Assembly: GCF_003346715.1 (NCBI RefSeq)
Contig: NZ_QQPQ01000002.1
Coordinates: forward strand, 124,001 to 188,000
Source of the DNA: Oceanispirochaeta sp. M1
GTDB lineage: Bacteria > Spirochaetota > Spirochaetia > DSM-2461
Length of the DNA: 64,000 nucleotides
Reading direction: 5' to 3'
A program made the position numbers and the translations under genes. Numbering within the stretch: position 1 is the stretch's first letter; the number at the start of each line of letters is the position of its first letter. The notes under the pieces were generated by a model that worked only from the letters and a program-made list of their open reading frames with translations, had not been told where the DNA came from and ran no database searches. Below, one piece after another: positions 1 through 8,667 of the stretch.

Positions 1-723
1 AATTTCATAAAGCTGTTTCATGACAAGGATATCCTGACAGGCATCCGGAATACGATGATCTTCGCGGTTCTGTTGACGGTATTCCAGAACGGTCTGGCTA
101 TTCCTCTGGCAGTTGTTCTGAACAGGGATCTGAAGTCCAGAAATTTTCTGAGGATGGTTTTCTTTGCTCCCAGTGTCCTGAGTATTCTGGTTGTGGGGTA
201 CCTCTGGTCATTTATCATGTCTTCATCAGATTACGGGCTGCTGAATAATATCCTGGAATCCCTCGGTCTGGCACGGGTGAACTGGCTGGGAAACCCGAAT
301 ATAGCCCTGTATTCCATCATCTTCACCCAGGTCTGGCAGGGCTGCGGATGGTCTATGGTTATTTATCTTGCAAACCTGCAGTCCATCCCGGACGATCTGT
401 ATGAATCGGCCGAAATCGACGGTGCCGGCTGGTTTCAGCAGTTTCTTAAAATTACATTCCCCATGTTGGCGCCAGCCCTGACAATCACCTGTATGATTGT
501 GATGATCGGCTCTTTCAAGGCTTTTGATATCGTCTTTGCCATGACCGGCGGCGGTCCGGGACATGCAACAGAAACCATCGGAACAATTCTGATACAGAAG
601 GGATTTACAGAAGGACGATACGGATACGGTTCCGCCCTCGGAATTGTTATGTTCCTCTTTATCGCCGCAATATCCCTTATACAGCTTAAATACCTGAAAG
701 GCAGAGAGGATAAACTGCAATGA
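1..723 (+). CDS. Sugar ABC transporter permease, CUT1 family (5' truncated by window)
   Basis: Inner-membrane subunit of a carbohydrate ABC importer. The frame is open from base 1, so the gene starts upstream of the window; 240 codons are visible. Several hydrophobic segments surround a cytoplasmic EAA loop reading ESAEIDGAGWFQQFLKI, the site that docks the ATPase in CUT1 (MalF-like) permeases. It ends KGREDKLQ and overlaps the next permease by 4 bases (stop TGA inside AATGA), so the two are translationally coupled. The binding protein is presumably off the left edge. The substrate cannot be read from the sequence; the GH38-like enzyme downstream suggests a glycoside or oligosaccharide. Confidence 0.93.
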   Translation, partial: NFIKLFHDKDILTGIRNTMIFAVLLTVFQNGLAIPLAVVLNRDLKSRNFLRMVFFAPSVLSILVVGYLWSFIMSSSDYGLLNNILESLGLARVNWLGNPNIALYSIIFTQVWQGCGWSMVIYLANLQSIPDDLYESAEIDGAGWFQQFLKITFPMLAPALTITCMIVMIGSFKAFDIVFAMTGGGPGHATETIGTILIQKGFTEGRYGYGSALGIVMFLFIAAISLIQLKYLKGREDKLQ

Positions 724-1601
724 AAGAAGTCGCTTTTAAAAATAAATTAGTCATCCGTCCTTTTCTATCACCCATTCGGTCTCAGAAAAAATGGGACATG
801 ATCCTCGAATTTTTTATGATCGGCCTGGCTGCAGTGATGGCCATACCAGTTTATTATCTCCTCGTGACGACCTTTAAAACTCCGGCAGAAGCCATCGCCC
901 ACCCACTGGGACTTCCCGACCGTATCAGTTTTGATATCTACATCAAGGCCTGGAAAGCCATGGAGTATCCCAAAGCCTTCCGAAACAGCTTTACCATAAC
1001 CGCCTCATCAGTTTTTATCCTTGTCATCCTCTCCTCCATGGCGGCATTCCCTCTGGCCAGACGGAATCACAGGCTGAACAGGATACTGTTCTTCGGGATA
1101 CTGGCGGGGATTATGATTCCCTATCATATGGCCCTCATCCCTCTGTACAAGCTGGTCATATCTTTAAAACTTATGAATACACTGATCGGTGTCATACTGA
1201 TTGTCAGTTTCACCCATGTTCCTTTTTCAATATTTCTCTTCACCGGATTTATCAGAACAATACCCGCGGAGCTCGACGAAGCGGCCTACATAGATGGATG
1301 CAGTGTCTTCAGAACATTCTGGAGCATCACCTTTCCCCTCCTGAGACCGGCAGTAGCCACAGTGATCATCCTGGAATCCCTGGGCATATGGAACGACTTT
1401 CTCACTCCCCTTCTATTCCTTCAAGGCCGGGAAAAGGCGGTGATTCTGCTTGAAGTATTCAGAAATATCGGCCAGTTCAGCACAGACTGGACCAATCTGT
1501 TCCCCATGATGGTCCTGGCTATTGCCCCCATGCTGATTTTCTATATGTTCATGCAGAAATACATCATCAAGGGCATTGCCAGCGGAGCGGTCAAAGGATA
1601 A
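720..1601 (+). CDS. Sugar ABC transporter permease, CUT1 family (MalG-like)
   Basis: Second inner-membrane permease of the same importer, 293 aa, the usual MalG length. It has about six hydrophobic segments and an EAA loop ELDEAAYIDGCSVFRTFW near residue 190. The C-terminus (IIKGIASGAVKG) is typical of this subfamily. The start ATG overlaps the stop of the upstream permease and GAGAGG precedes it as a ribosome site. No ATPase gene is present nearby; CUT1 systems in this kind of organism often share one MsmX/UgpC-type ATPase encoded elsewhere, which is inference here. Confidence 0.93.
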   Translation: MKEVAFKNKLVIRPFLSPIRSQKKWDMILEFFMIGLAAVMAIPVYYLLVTTFKTPAEAIAHPLGLPDRISFDIYIKAWKAMEYPKAFRNSFTITASSVFILVILSSMAAFPLARRNHRLNRILFFGILAGIMIPYHMALIPLYKLVISLKLMNTLIGVILIVSFTHVPFSIFLFTGFIRTIPAELDEAAYIDGCSVFRTFWSITFPLLRPAVATVIILESLGIWNDFLTPLLFLQGREKAVILLEVFRNIGQFSTDWTNLFPMMVLAIAPMLIFYMFMQKYIIKGIASGAVKG

Positions 1602-1609
1602 ATGTCTCT

Positions 1610-3625
1610 ATGAAAAAGAACAGCACTATACACGTGGTTTTCAAAACCCACCTGGATATCGGATTCACCGCTACGGCAGAAAATGTGATCCGGGACTATA
1701 TGGAGAGCTTCATCCCCCGGGCCCTGGAGCTTGCGGAAGAAAAAAGACAGGATGAGGGGCCGGACCGATTTATCTGGACAACAGGGTCCTGGCTGATCCA
1801 TGAATTCCTGGAGAAGAGCACTCCCTCTATGAGAAAGAAGATGGAAGAGGCAATTCTGTCCGGGGAGATCGTCTGGCATGCTCTCCCCTTCACAACACAT
1901 ACGGAACTGATGGACCCCGATCTGTTTAAAGCCGGATTGTCCCTGTCCAAAAGGCTGGATGAGCGGTTTGGAAAAAAAACCATTGCCGCAAAAATGACCG
2001 ATGTCCCCGGACACTGCCGGGCCATTATCCCCCTCCTGGCTGAGGCAGGGGTCAGATTTCTCCATCTAGGTGTGAATCCCGCTTCAAGGACTGCCGATCT
2101 CCCGCCTCTGTTCCGGTGGCAATCTCCCGAAGGCAGTGAAGTGATTGTCAATTATGTGAGCGGTTACGGCCGCTTTACCCAGCTTGAAGGGATGAAGGAC
2201 CATTTGTACTTCGCCCACGCGGAAGATAACCAGAGTCCTCCCTCGGGGACCGAACTGTCCGAATTATTCAATGCCCTTCGAAAGGAGTATGAACACTGCC
2301 GGGTCAAGGCGTCCACCCTTGACGGGTATGCCCGGAGGCTTCTGCCATTTTCACAAAACCTTCCGGTCATCACAAAAGAGATCGGAGACACCTGGATTCA
2401 TGGAGCTGGAACTGATCCCGGAAAAACGGCTGCTTTCAGGCAGCTGTGTCGTCTCCGGAAGAAATGGCGTGACTCGGGGTTCTCCCTGACAGCTCCTGAG
2501 ATTGACAGCTTCTCACAGAGACTGCTGTTTATTCCTGAGCATACATGGGGACTGGATGAGAAAACCCATCTGAAAGATTACCGGAATTATTCCCGGATAG
2601 ACTTTGAAGCTGCCAGAATGACAAGCCCGGACAACATTGCTTCATCATGGAAAAAAATGGAACAGTCCTGGGTCGAACAACGCTCCTATCTGGAGCAAAG
2701 TATATCCTGCCTTTCCGATTCCCGGATGGTAAAGGAAGCGGAAGATGCTCTTCAGGCTATCATTCCCCGCCGCTCCTCAACAGATGGCTACAGAGCTGTT
2801 AATCCTCCCGAGATAGAACAGCTTGGAAGGTTCAAAGTATCCTTCTCCCCGGAAACCGGTGCTGTCTGTTCCCTGGTGGATACAAAGACAGAGAAGGAGT
2901 GGTGCAATCCCGGGGAGCAAATCGGATTATTCCGGTATGAGACCTTTTCGGCAGCATCCTATGAGGAATTTCAGAACAGATACACCATCAACAGGGATGA
3001 AACCCGGGAGTGGGCTGTCCCGGACTTCAGTAAGCCCGGAATGGAGGATCTGGATCACCTGACCCACAGATTCTATCAGCCGTTGAAACCGGAATTCTAC
3101 TTGAAAGAAAATACCGGGGACATCTGTGTCCTCGTAAAATCCATCATGCCGCCTGAAGCTGTTTCAGAATACGGTGCTCCTGCAGAAATCCAGACAACAT
3201 TCCGGTTCACCCGGGATACCGGAGACCTGGAAGTGGAACTGCTGTGGTTCAAAAAACAGGCAAACAGGATGCCCGAAGCCTCATGGATATCATTCCCGAT
3301 GAATCCGGGTGATCCGCAATCCTGGTTCATGGACAAAATGGGTGAAGAGATATCACCTTTCGATGTGATCCACAACGGGAACAGAGCCCTTCATGCCGTT
3401 CAAAGGGGTATTTGCTACAAAGGAAGAGATGGCCAGTTGAAAATTGAGAGCCTGGATGCACCCTTGGTAAGCCCCGGCCGTCCACGTATACTGGAATTTG
3501 ATACAAAGCAGCCTGTTCTTTCAGAAGGTTTCCATTTCAACCTGCACAATAACCTCTGGGGAACCAATTTCCCCATGTGGTATAAAGATGATGCTTTATT
3601 TCGGTTCAGACTAATTTTTGACTGA
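1610..3625 (+). CDS. GH38-like glycosidase, DUF5054 family
   Basis: A 671-aa protein. The N-terminus has KTHLDIGFT, matching the metal-binding H-x-D signature that opens the GH38 alpha-mannosidase fold. Near residue 130 MTDVPGH resembles the region holding the GH38 nucleophile Asp. The rest (from about residue 400) is probably beta-rich. This fits the DUF5054 family, glycoside-hydrolase-like proteins of mostly unproven activity. There is no signal peptide, so it should act in the cytoplasm on imported material. It lies 8 bases after the permease gene and is clearly the last gene of that operon. The specific substrate is unknown; an alpha-mannoside or related glycoside is a guess from fold similarity. 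Confidence 0.8.
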   Translation: MKKNSTIHVVFKTHLDIGFTATAENVIRDYMESFIPRALELAEEKRQDEGPDRFIWTTGSWLIHEFLEKSTPSMRKKMEEAILSGEIVWHALPFTTHTELMDPDLFKAGLSLSKRLDERFGKKTIAAKMTDVPGHCRAIIPLLAEAGVRFLHLGVNPASRTADLPPLFRWQSPEGSEVIVNYVSGYGRFTQLEGMKDHLYFAHAEDNQSPPSGTELSELFNALRKEYEHCRVKASTLDGYARRLLPFSQNLPVITKEIGDTWIHGAGTDPGKTAAFRQLCRLRKKWRDSGFSLTAPEIDSFSQRLLFIPEHTWGLDEKTHLKDYRNYSRIDFEAARMTSPDNIASSWKKMEQSWVEQRSYLEQSISCLSDSRMVKEAEDALQAIIPRRSSTDGYRAVNPPEIEQLGRFKVSFSPETGAVCSLVDTKTEKEWCNPGEQIGLFRYETFSAASYEEFQNRYTINRDETREWAVPDFSKPGMEDLDHLTHRFYQPLKPEFYLKENTGDICVLVKSIMPPEAVSEYGAPAEIQTTFRFTRDTGDLEVELLWFKKQANRMPEASWISFPMNPGDPQSWFMDKMGEEISPFDVIHNGNRALHAVQRGICYKGRDGQLKIESLDAPLVSPGRPRILEFDTKQPVLSEGFHFNLHNNLWGTNFPMWYKDDALFRFRLIFD

Positions 3626-3654
3626 TGACCATCTGTACACTCTTATAAAGAAAA

Positions 3655-3686
3655 AACCCGCAGGCAAAGGAGGAAGCCTGCGGGTT
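3655..3686. terminator. Hairpin terminator between convergent operons
   Basis: Perfect 11-bp stem AACCCGCAGGC / GCCTGCGGGTT with a 10-base loop. It is preceded on the plus strand by AAAAAA, which gives a U-tract for transcripts coming from mglC on the minus strand. The plus side has a later T-rich stretch (TTATTTCTTTTTT), so it may also stop the 1-3625 operon. Confidence 0.88.
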
Positions 3687-3705
3687 AAAAGGAGTTATTT
3701 CTTTT

Positions 3706-4719
3706 TTATTCTTTTCTAGAGTGTTTTCTCATATCCATATAAACGGCAAGAATGATAATTCCACCTTTTACAAGTAACTGGAAATAGGAGTTTACACCCA
3801 GGAAGGTCATACCGAAGTTGATAAGACCCAGGGTCATAAGACCGATCATCATACCACCGACTGTACCCACACCACCGGCATGAGAGATACCACCAACTGT
3901 TACAGCCGCAATAGCATCCAACTCCATATCGTTCCCTGTAAGAGGGTTAGCCAGTCCAAGACGTGCTGAAAGAAGAATACCTGCGATTCCATAAAGGATA
4001 CCTGCATACAGGTACACTCTGACCAACTGGGCTTTTACGTTAATACCGGAAACCTTGGCTGCCATGGCATTACCACCAATGGCGTAGATGCTTTTTCCCT
4101 GTTTTGTATGGTTCATCAGTACCCAGATAACAAAGGCGGCGACAAGCACATAAAGCAATAGATAAGGAATGGGACCAAGAAATCCCTGTGAAATAACTTT
4201 GTACTCATTCTTCAGAGACCCCAGTGTAGAGGCCTGTGTATAAATAAGCTTAAATCCGCGGGCTATGGACATGGAACCCAGGGTAGCAATGAAGGGAGGA
4301 ATGTTTCCATATGCCACTAATATACCATTAAATAGACCAAACAAAGCACCAACTGTAATACCGGCAACGACAGGGACCCAAAGAGCAAACTCCTGACCTG
4401 CATACAAAGCACTGTTGTAGTCAGCAGTCTGTGAAAAGGATGATGCTACACATGCTGAAAGGCCTATAACCTGACCTAAAGAGAGGTCAATACCTCTAGT
4501 GATGATGATCATTCCAACACCCAGAGCAGCAAACGCTCTAACTGCCTCTGCAACAACAAGGTTCTGTAGAGAACCGATTCTCAGAGCAGCTCCATTTGTA
4601 ATGACACCTAAAAAGATGAGCATCGCAATGAAAGTGATCAGACTTGTATGTGTACTTAAGATATTTTTTAATTTAGCCGGAATCTTAATGCCGGCAATTT
4701 TACTATTCGTATTTTCCAT
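3706..4719 (-). CDS. mglC: Galactose/methyl-galactoside-type ABC permease
   Basis: Inner-membrane permease of a CUT2 (RbsC/MglC) sugar importer, 337 aa, the normal length. It is very hydrophobic, with about eight to ten membrane segments. Family-typical stretches include TRGIDLSLGQVIGLSA near residue 90, NIPPFIATLGSMSIARG in the middle and AVTVGGISHAGGVGTVGG toward the end. It is the last gene of the mglB-mglA-mglC order seen in enteric mgl operons and starts 19 bases after mglA ends. Galactose or glucose specificity is inferred from similarity to Mgl and not proven. Confidence 0.9.
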   Translation of the reverse strand: MENTNSKIAGIKIPAKLKNILSTHTSLITFIAMLIFLGVITNGAALRIGSLQNLVVAEAVRAFAALGVGMIIITRGIDLSLGQVIGLSACVASSFSQTADYNSALYAGQEFALWVPVVAGITVGALFGLFNGILVAYGNIPPFIATLGSMSIARGFKLIYTQASTLGSLKNEYKVISQGFLGPIPYLLLYVLVAAFVIWVLMNHTKQGKSIYAIGGNAMAAKVSGINVKAQLVRVYLYAGILYGIAGILLSARLGLANPLTGNDMELDAIAAVTVGGISHAGGVGTVGGMMIGLMTLGLINFGMTFLGVNSYFQLLVKGGIIILAVYMDMRKHSRKE

Positions 4720-4738
4720 CGAATTATACTCCTAATGA

Positions 4739-6259
4739 TTATGAAAATTGAGCGGCCAGCCGCATAATAGATTCCTGATTTGCCTCTTCTCTAGTCAAAG
4801 TTCCTGTTTTTTTACCATCACATAGAACCATGATCCTACTAGCCATTCCGAGAAGTTCAGGCATCTCGGAAGACACCATAATAATTGATTTCCCCTGTTT
4901 GATAAGCTCAGTCATAATCAGGTAGATTTCATACTTAGCGCCCACATCGATCCCTCTTGTGGGTTCATCCATTATCAGGATGTCAGGAGAAGTCATAAGC
5001 CATCTGGCAACAATAACCTTCTGCTGGTTTCCCCCGGACAGATTCTGAATGGGTGTATGGTAGTTTGGAGTCTTAGTTCTCAGCTGTTTGTTCATCTTAA
5101 CCGAATCAGTCTCGATTTTCTTGTGGTTAAGGAGATGACTCTTTTTCAAGTAATCATCCAATGAGGGAATTGAAGTATTATCCAGAATAGAGAGGAGGGG
5201 GAAAATTCCTGTACCTCTCCGGTCTTCAGTAATTAGCCCGATTCCATGACCGATAGCTTCTTTTGGACTTTTAATATTTACATGTTTTCCATGAACTTCG
5301 ATCATCCCCGAGGCGATGCCACGCATACCGAAGATAGCTTCTACAAGCTCAGTTCTCTGAGCACCCACCAATCCACCGATACCCAAGATCTCACCTTTCT
5401 TTAATTCGAAGGATATATCCTTGAAAGAACGGGGATTCAGGGCGGTCAGATTGTCAACTTTCAATACTGTTTCTTCACCGACATTGAAATCGATAGGGGG
5501 AAAACGGTGGGTCATATCCCGTCCTACCATCAGATTGATAAGTTTATCGTCATCCAGTTCAGAAGCCGGTTTTGTGGCAACCAGTTGTCCATCTCTCATT
5601 ACGGAAATTTCATCAGAGATTTCAAATATTTCAGACATTTTGTGTGATATATATATAATAGCAACACCCTGATCTCTCAGATTATTGATAATTTTAAAAA
5701 GATGATTTACCTCTGTCTCCGTAAGAGAAGAAGTTGGTTCGTCCATAACAACAACGGAGGTACTATAAGAAACAGCCTTGGCTATTTCACATCCCTGTTG
5801 GTTGGAAATTGAAATATCACTCATTTTACTCTTGGGATTTATCTCCATATCAAGAGTTTTCATGAGTTCTACAGTATCATTGTACATTTTCTTGTGATCG
5901 ACCAGAGCCAGGGGTCCAATGCGGTGCAGAGGTTCTCTTCCCAGCCAAAGGTTTTCCATCACAAAGCGATCAGGAACATTTGAGAGTTCCTGATGAATCA
6001 TTGAAACACCTGATTCCAGTGCATTCTTGGCACTATGAAAATCAACTTTTTCACCATTCAGGTAAACTTCACCCTCGTCCTTGGTGTACATTCCAAACAG
6101 ACATTTCATAAGGGTGGACTTCCCGGCTCCATTCTCTCCCATAAGGGCATGAACAGTACCGGGACGGACCTTCAGGCTTACATTATCCAGAGCCTTAACT
6201 CCGGGAAATGATTTGGATATGTTGTGCATTTCCAGGATGTACTCCTGCTGCTTTGACAT
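4739..6259 (-). CDS. mglA: Sugar ABC transporter ATPase with two nucleotide-binding domains
   Basis: Cytoplasmic energy subunit of the CUT2 importer, 506 aa. The first domain has Walker A GENGAGKSTLM near residue 41 and Walker B VVMDEPTSSL. The second has a degenerate P-loop (GGLVGAQRTEL) but an intact signature LSGGNQQKVIVARWL and Walker B ILIMDEPTRGID. This lopsided pair is the rule for MglA/RbsA proteins, so only one site is expected to be fully active. AGGA precedes the start. It lies between mglB, from which it is separated by two hairpins, and mglC. Confidence 0.93.
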   Translation of the reverse strand: MSKQQEYILEMHNISKSFPGVKALDNVSLKVRPGTVHALMGENGAGKSTLMKCLFGMYTKDEGEVYLNGEKVDFHSAKNALESGVSMIHQELSNVPDRFVMENLWLGREPLHRIGPLALVDHKKMYNDTVELMKTLDMEINPKSKMSDISISNQQGCEIAKAVSYSTSVVVMDEPTSSLTETEVNHLFKIINNLRDQGVAIIYISHKMSEIFEISDEISVMRDGQLVATKPASELDDDKLINLMVGRDMTHRFPPIDFNVGEETVLKVDNLTALNPRSFKDISFELKKGEILGIGGLVGAQRTELVEAIFGMRGIASGMIEVHGKHVNIKSPKEAIGHGIGLITEDRRGTGIFPLLSILDNTSIPSLDDYLKKSHLLNHKKIETDSVKMNKQLRTKTPNYHTPIQNLSGGNQQKVIVARWLMTSPDILIMDEPTRGIDVGAKYEIYLIMTELIKQGKSIIMVSSEMPELLGMASRIMVLCDGKKTGTLTREEANQESIMRLAAQFS

Positions 6260-6289
6260 AATATTTTCCTAAACAATTTTTTTAATAGA

Positions 6290-6350
6290 AATCCGGAAAC
6301 AGAACGCTTCCGGATTCTGACAAAATGGTACCCGGCATACACCGGGTACC
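6290..6350 (-). terminator. Two tandem hairpins between mglB and mglA (partial attenuator)
   Basis: Stem 1 is GGTACCCGG / CCGGGTACC (6327-6335 with 6342-6350). Stem 2 is AATCCGGAA / TTCCGGATT (6290-6298 with 6308-6316). On the minus transcript they come directly after the mglB stop. Neither is followed by a strong U-run (ATTTTGT and TCTATTAAAAAAA). They are best read as mRNA-protecting or partly terminating structures that keep mglB mRNA more abundant than mglA and mglC, as is known for binding-protein genes in other bacteria. Confidence 0.75.
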
Positions 6351-6376
6351 AAAGAATAAAGACTAAAGTCTAAAAT

Positions 6377-7504
6377 CTACTGCATGAACTCTTTATAGTT
6401 AGACATGGTAACAGCCTTGAAAGGTACAAGGTAGCACTGTCCAACAATAGCTGCGTCGTTAGCAGGAGCTTCTGCAATAGGAGCTGTAAGAGGAGCAATT
6501 CCCCAAGCAGATTTACCGGCTGCAGAACCTTCAGTAGCCATCATCATTGCCAGTTCAAAAGCTGTAGTAGCCTGTCCAACTGCATCCTGAAGAACTGTAC
6601 CGAGGAGTTTCTTTTCATCCATGGCTTTTACAGCAACCTGAGTTGCATCAACACCGACAACAGGAATGCTCAGAACAAGTCCGTCACCATCGATGTCTTT
6701 TGTAGGATCATTAGGATCATCCATATAACCGTTAGTAATCAGAGATTCAACTGCACCAAGAGCCATTCCGTCATTGTTAGCAATTACTACATCAAACTCA
6801 CCGCCGTAAGCAGAAATCCATGCGTCCATTTTTGACTGTGCTTCAGAAGGTTTCCAGTTAGCTGTGTCTTCTGCAACAACATTCAATTTGTAACCAGCGT
6901 CAATCAGACCCTGTTTTACTGCATTAGTTCTGTAAACCTGTGCAGGATGTCCGAGCTGACCATAAATAAAGACTGCATCGATGGCATCGGGATCACCATT
7001 AGCCATTTTCTCGGGGTTAGCTGTGAAATACTCGTCAAGAATCTGAGCCTGAAAAGTACCGGCTACAGTTTCAGGAGAGGAAGCCAGGAAGAAGTTGGGT
7101 CCAACTTTCAGGGCTTCAACAGAGGGCTGAATATTTGAGAAAGCTGCAGATCCGCCCTTGGCGTGGATGGCTTTAGCCATATCTTCTGTAGCTTCAGATA
7201 CGTTAGCAACAACAACAAAGTGTTTTACACCCTGTACAAGAAGAGTATTCATCTGGTCAAGCTGAGCAGCCATATCACCACGTGAATCCTGAAGTTTCAG
7301 GGTTACACCGGCATCGGCAGCAAGTCCTTTAAGAACATCAGCATAGTCAGCAACAAACTGTTCATCAGTGTTTCTGATCAGAGCACCGATAACGATCTCT
7401 TCCTTCTTTTCCTCAACTTTTGCTTCGGGTGCCGCAGCTTCTTTTTTTTGGCAAGATACAAACAAAACCGAGACCATAGCCAGCAATACTAGAAATTTTT
7501 TCAT
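6377..7504 (-). CDS. mglB: Periplasmic sugar-binding lipoprotein of the Mgl type
   Basis: Solute receptor of the CUT2 importer, 375 aa. Residues 1-17 form a lipoprotein signal with a loose lipobox (LFVSC, Cys18), so it should be tethered to the membrane. The mature part starts with a charged Ala/Glu/Lys linker, then IVIGALIRNTDEQFVADYADVL, typical of periplasmic-binding fold I. A DPNDPTKDIDGDG stretch around residue 260 resembles the calcium-binding loop region of galactose-binding proteins. The gene starts AAAGGAG-TAAAT-ATG. Regulation by the upstream two-component system is suggested by gene order and by repeats in the leader region. Confidence 0.9.
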   Translation of the reverse strand: MKKFLVLLAMVSVLFVSCQKKEAAAPEAKVEEKKEEIVIGALIRNTDEQFVADYADVLKGLAADAGVTLKLQDSRGDMAAQLDQMNTLLVQGVKHFVVVANVSEATEDMAKAIHAKGGSAAFSNIQPSVEALKVGPNFFLASSPETVAGTFQAQILDEYFTANPEKMANGDPDAIDAVFIYGQLGHPAQVYRTNAVKQGLIDAGYKLNVVAEDTANWKPSEAQSKMDAWISAYGGEFDVVIANNDGMALGAVESLITNGYMDDPNDPTKDIDGDGLVLSIPVVGVDATQVAVKAMDEKKLLGTVLQDAVGQATTAFELAMMMATEGSAAGKSAWGIAPLTAPIAEAPANDAAIVGQCYLVPFKAVTMSNYKEFMQ

Positions 7505-7534
7505 ATTTACTCCTTTGAAAAAATAAAAAAATAC

Positions 7535-7552
7535 TTCAGGAGAAACCCTGAA
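7535..7552 (-). repeat. Small hairpin in the mglB leader
   Basis: Inverted repeat TTCAGG / CCTGAA with a six-base loop, 31-48 bases upstream of the mglB start codon. Its position is similar to the hairpins ahead of two other lipoprotein genes in the window (26386 and 32750), although the sequence differs. Confidence 0.4.
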
Positions 7553-7595
7553 CTGAAATCAGATTAAACCCGGTTTTGGAATCCCGTAAGCGAAG

Positions 7596-7625
7596 ATTCA
7601 GTACAAAATGTTCAAAATTCAGCAC
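7596..7625 (-). promoter_or_regulatory. Candidate response-regulator binding repeats upstream of mglB
   Basis: Two direct copies of ATTCAG(T/C)AC on the plus strand (GTRCTGAAT on the coding strand) begin at 7596 and 7617, exactly 21 bp apart. That is two helical turns, the spacing used by AraC-type dimers. An adjacent dyad CACTGT-T-ACAGTG lies at 7623-7635. The block is about 92 bp upstream of mglB, with a -10-like TTTAAT and no good -35 in between, as expected for an activated promoter. Binding by the regulator encoded at 10430-12043 is inferred. Confidence 0.5.
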
Positions 7626-7656
7626 TGTTACAGTGAAAGTTAGAGAATTTTACACT

Positions 7657-7687
7657 TCTCAGATTAAAAAAATGAGAAAATCTGAGA
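7657..7687 (-). terminator. AT-rich hairpin after the sensor binding-protein gene
   Basis: Stem TCTCAGATT / AATCTGAGA with a 13-base loop, three bases beyond the stop of the gene ending at 7690. On the minus transcript it is followed by AGTGTAAAATTCTC, with no clean U-run. It may be a weak terminator that separates the three-gene sensory operon from mglB. Confidence 0.5.
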
Positions 7688-7689
7688 TT

Positions 7690-8667
7690 CTATTTTGAGG
7701 GAAAAAGAAGTTTCTGGTTCTTGATATCATACATATTTTCTCTGGAAATCAGTTCAGAGCCTGTATCAATAGAGGGAGGTACAGATCTTCCTTTAATCAA
7801 ATAATATGCATTCTGAACTGCAAGATATCCCATATTATATGGCTTCTGTACGAGGGTGGCCTTGATAATTCCATCTTCAAGCCCCTGTATCAGCTCCAGG
7901 TCGCTGTCAAAGGTTACGAAAAGAATATCCCCTGCCCTCTCTGAATCTTTTATAGCCCTGTAGGTACCTACGGCAGAATTTTCATTCAATGCAGCTATGG
8001 CTTTAAGCTCAGGATATTCCGATAAAATCCGCTTTGTTTCAGAATAGCCAAGATTCATATTGTTATTAGTATAAATAGTATCCAGGATTTTAAATTGTTC
8101 ACCCAGAGCGGACCGGACTCCCATTTCCCGTTCAATTGCAGGAGAACTGTCTGCAACAAAACTTATAATTGCCACAGTATCTCCGGCATTAAGCTGCCCC
8201 GTCATATAGCCGCCAAGCTTGGCCCCGGCAGCAATATTGACTGTGCCTATCTCGCATTGTGAATCATTACTGGAGATAAACGAGTCTACAGTGAGAAGAT
8301 CAATTTTCTTTTCTCTGGCCATGGCTGCTGCAGGAACAAGACGATTAAAATCTGTTGCAGCAAGTATGATTGCATCAGGTTTACTCTCAATAACTTCTTC
8401 CATAATATTTATCTGCTGCTGAATATTGTCCTCCATGTCCGGTCCGTTAATCGTGATATTAACCCCCAGATCTTCTGCGGCCTGAATAGCACCCTTCTCA
8501 AGAATTACCCAGAATTCGCTGATTCTTTCAGTCGTTTTCATAACAAGAACCACATCATATTCCCTGTTGAATACAGAAAAGAAATTCATATTGGTAGAGA
8601 AAAAATACATCAGAAGTACAGCAAATACAATGAGGATATTCAGCGAGATGATCTTACTCGGTTTCAT
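7690..8667 (-). CDS. Membrane-anchored sugar-binding protein of a sensory operon
   Basis: A 325-aa periplasmic-binding fold I protein (RbsB/YtfQ type). Residues 7-27 form one hydrophobic segment with no lipobox or clear cleavage site, so it is probably an uncleaved membrane anchor. Recognisable ligand-binding-fold stretches are DVVLVMKTTERISEFW, SKPDAIILAATDFN and ILFVTFDSDLELIQGLEDG. The start codon overlaps the histidine-kinase stop by 4 bases (ATGA) with AAGGAG before it. Gene order regulator-kinase-binding protein and the lack of its own permease suggest it presents a sugar to the kinase rather than to a transporter. That role is inferred from order and from known binding-protein-dependent sensor kinases. 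Confidence 0.82.
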   Translation of the reverse strand: MKPSKIISLNILIVFAVLLMYFFSTNMNFFSVFNREYDVVLVMKTTERISEFWVILEKGAIQAAEDLGVNITINGPDMEDNIQQQINIMEEVIESKPDAIILAATDFNRLVPAAAMAREKKIDLLTVDSFISSNDSQCEIGTVNIAAGAKLGGYMTGQLNAGDTVAIISFVADSSPAIEREMGVRSALGEQFKILDTIYTNNNMNLGYSETKRILSEYPELKAIAALNENSAVGTYRAIKDSERAGDILFVTFDSDLELIQGLEDGIIKATLVQKPYNMGYLAVQNAYYLIKGRSVPPSIDTGSELISRENMYDIKNQKLLFPSK

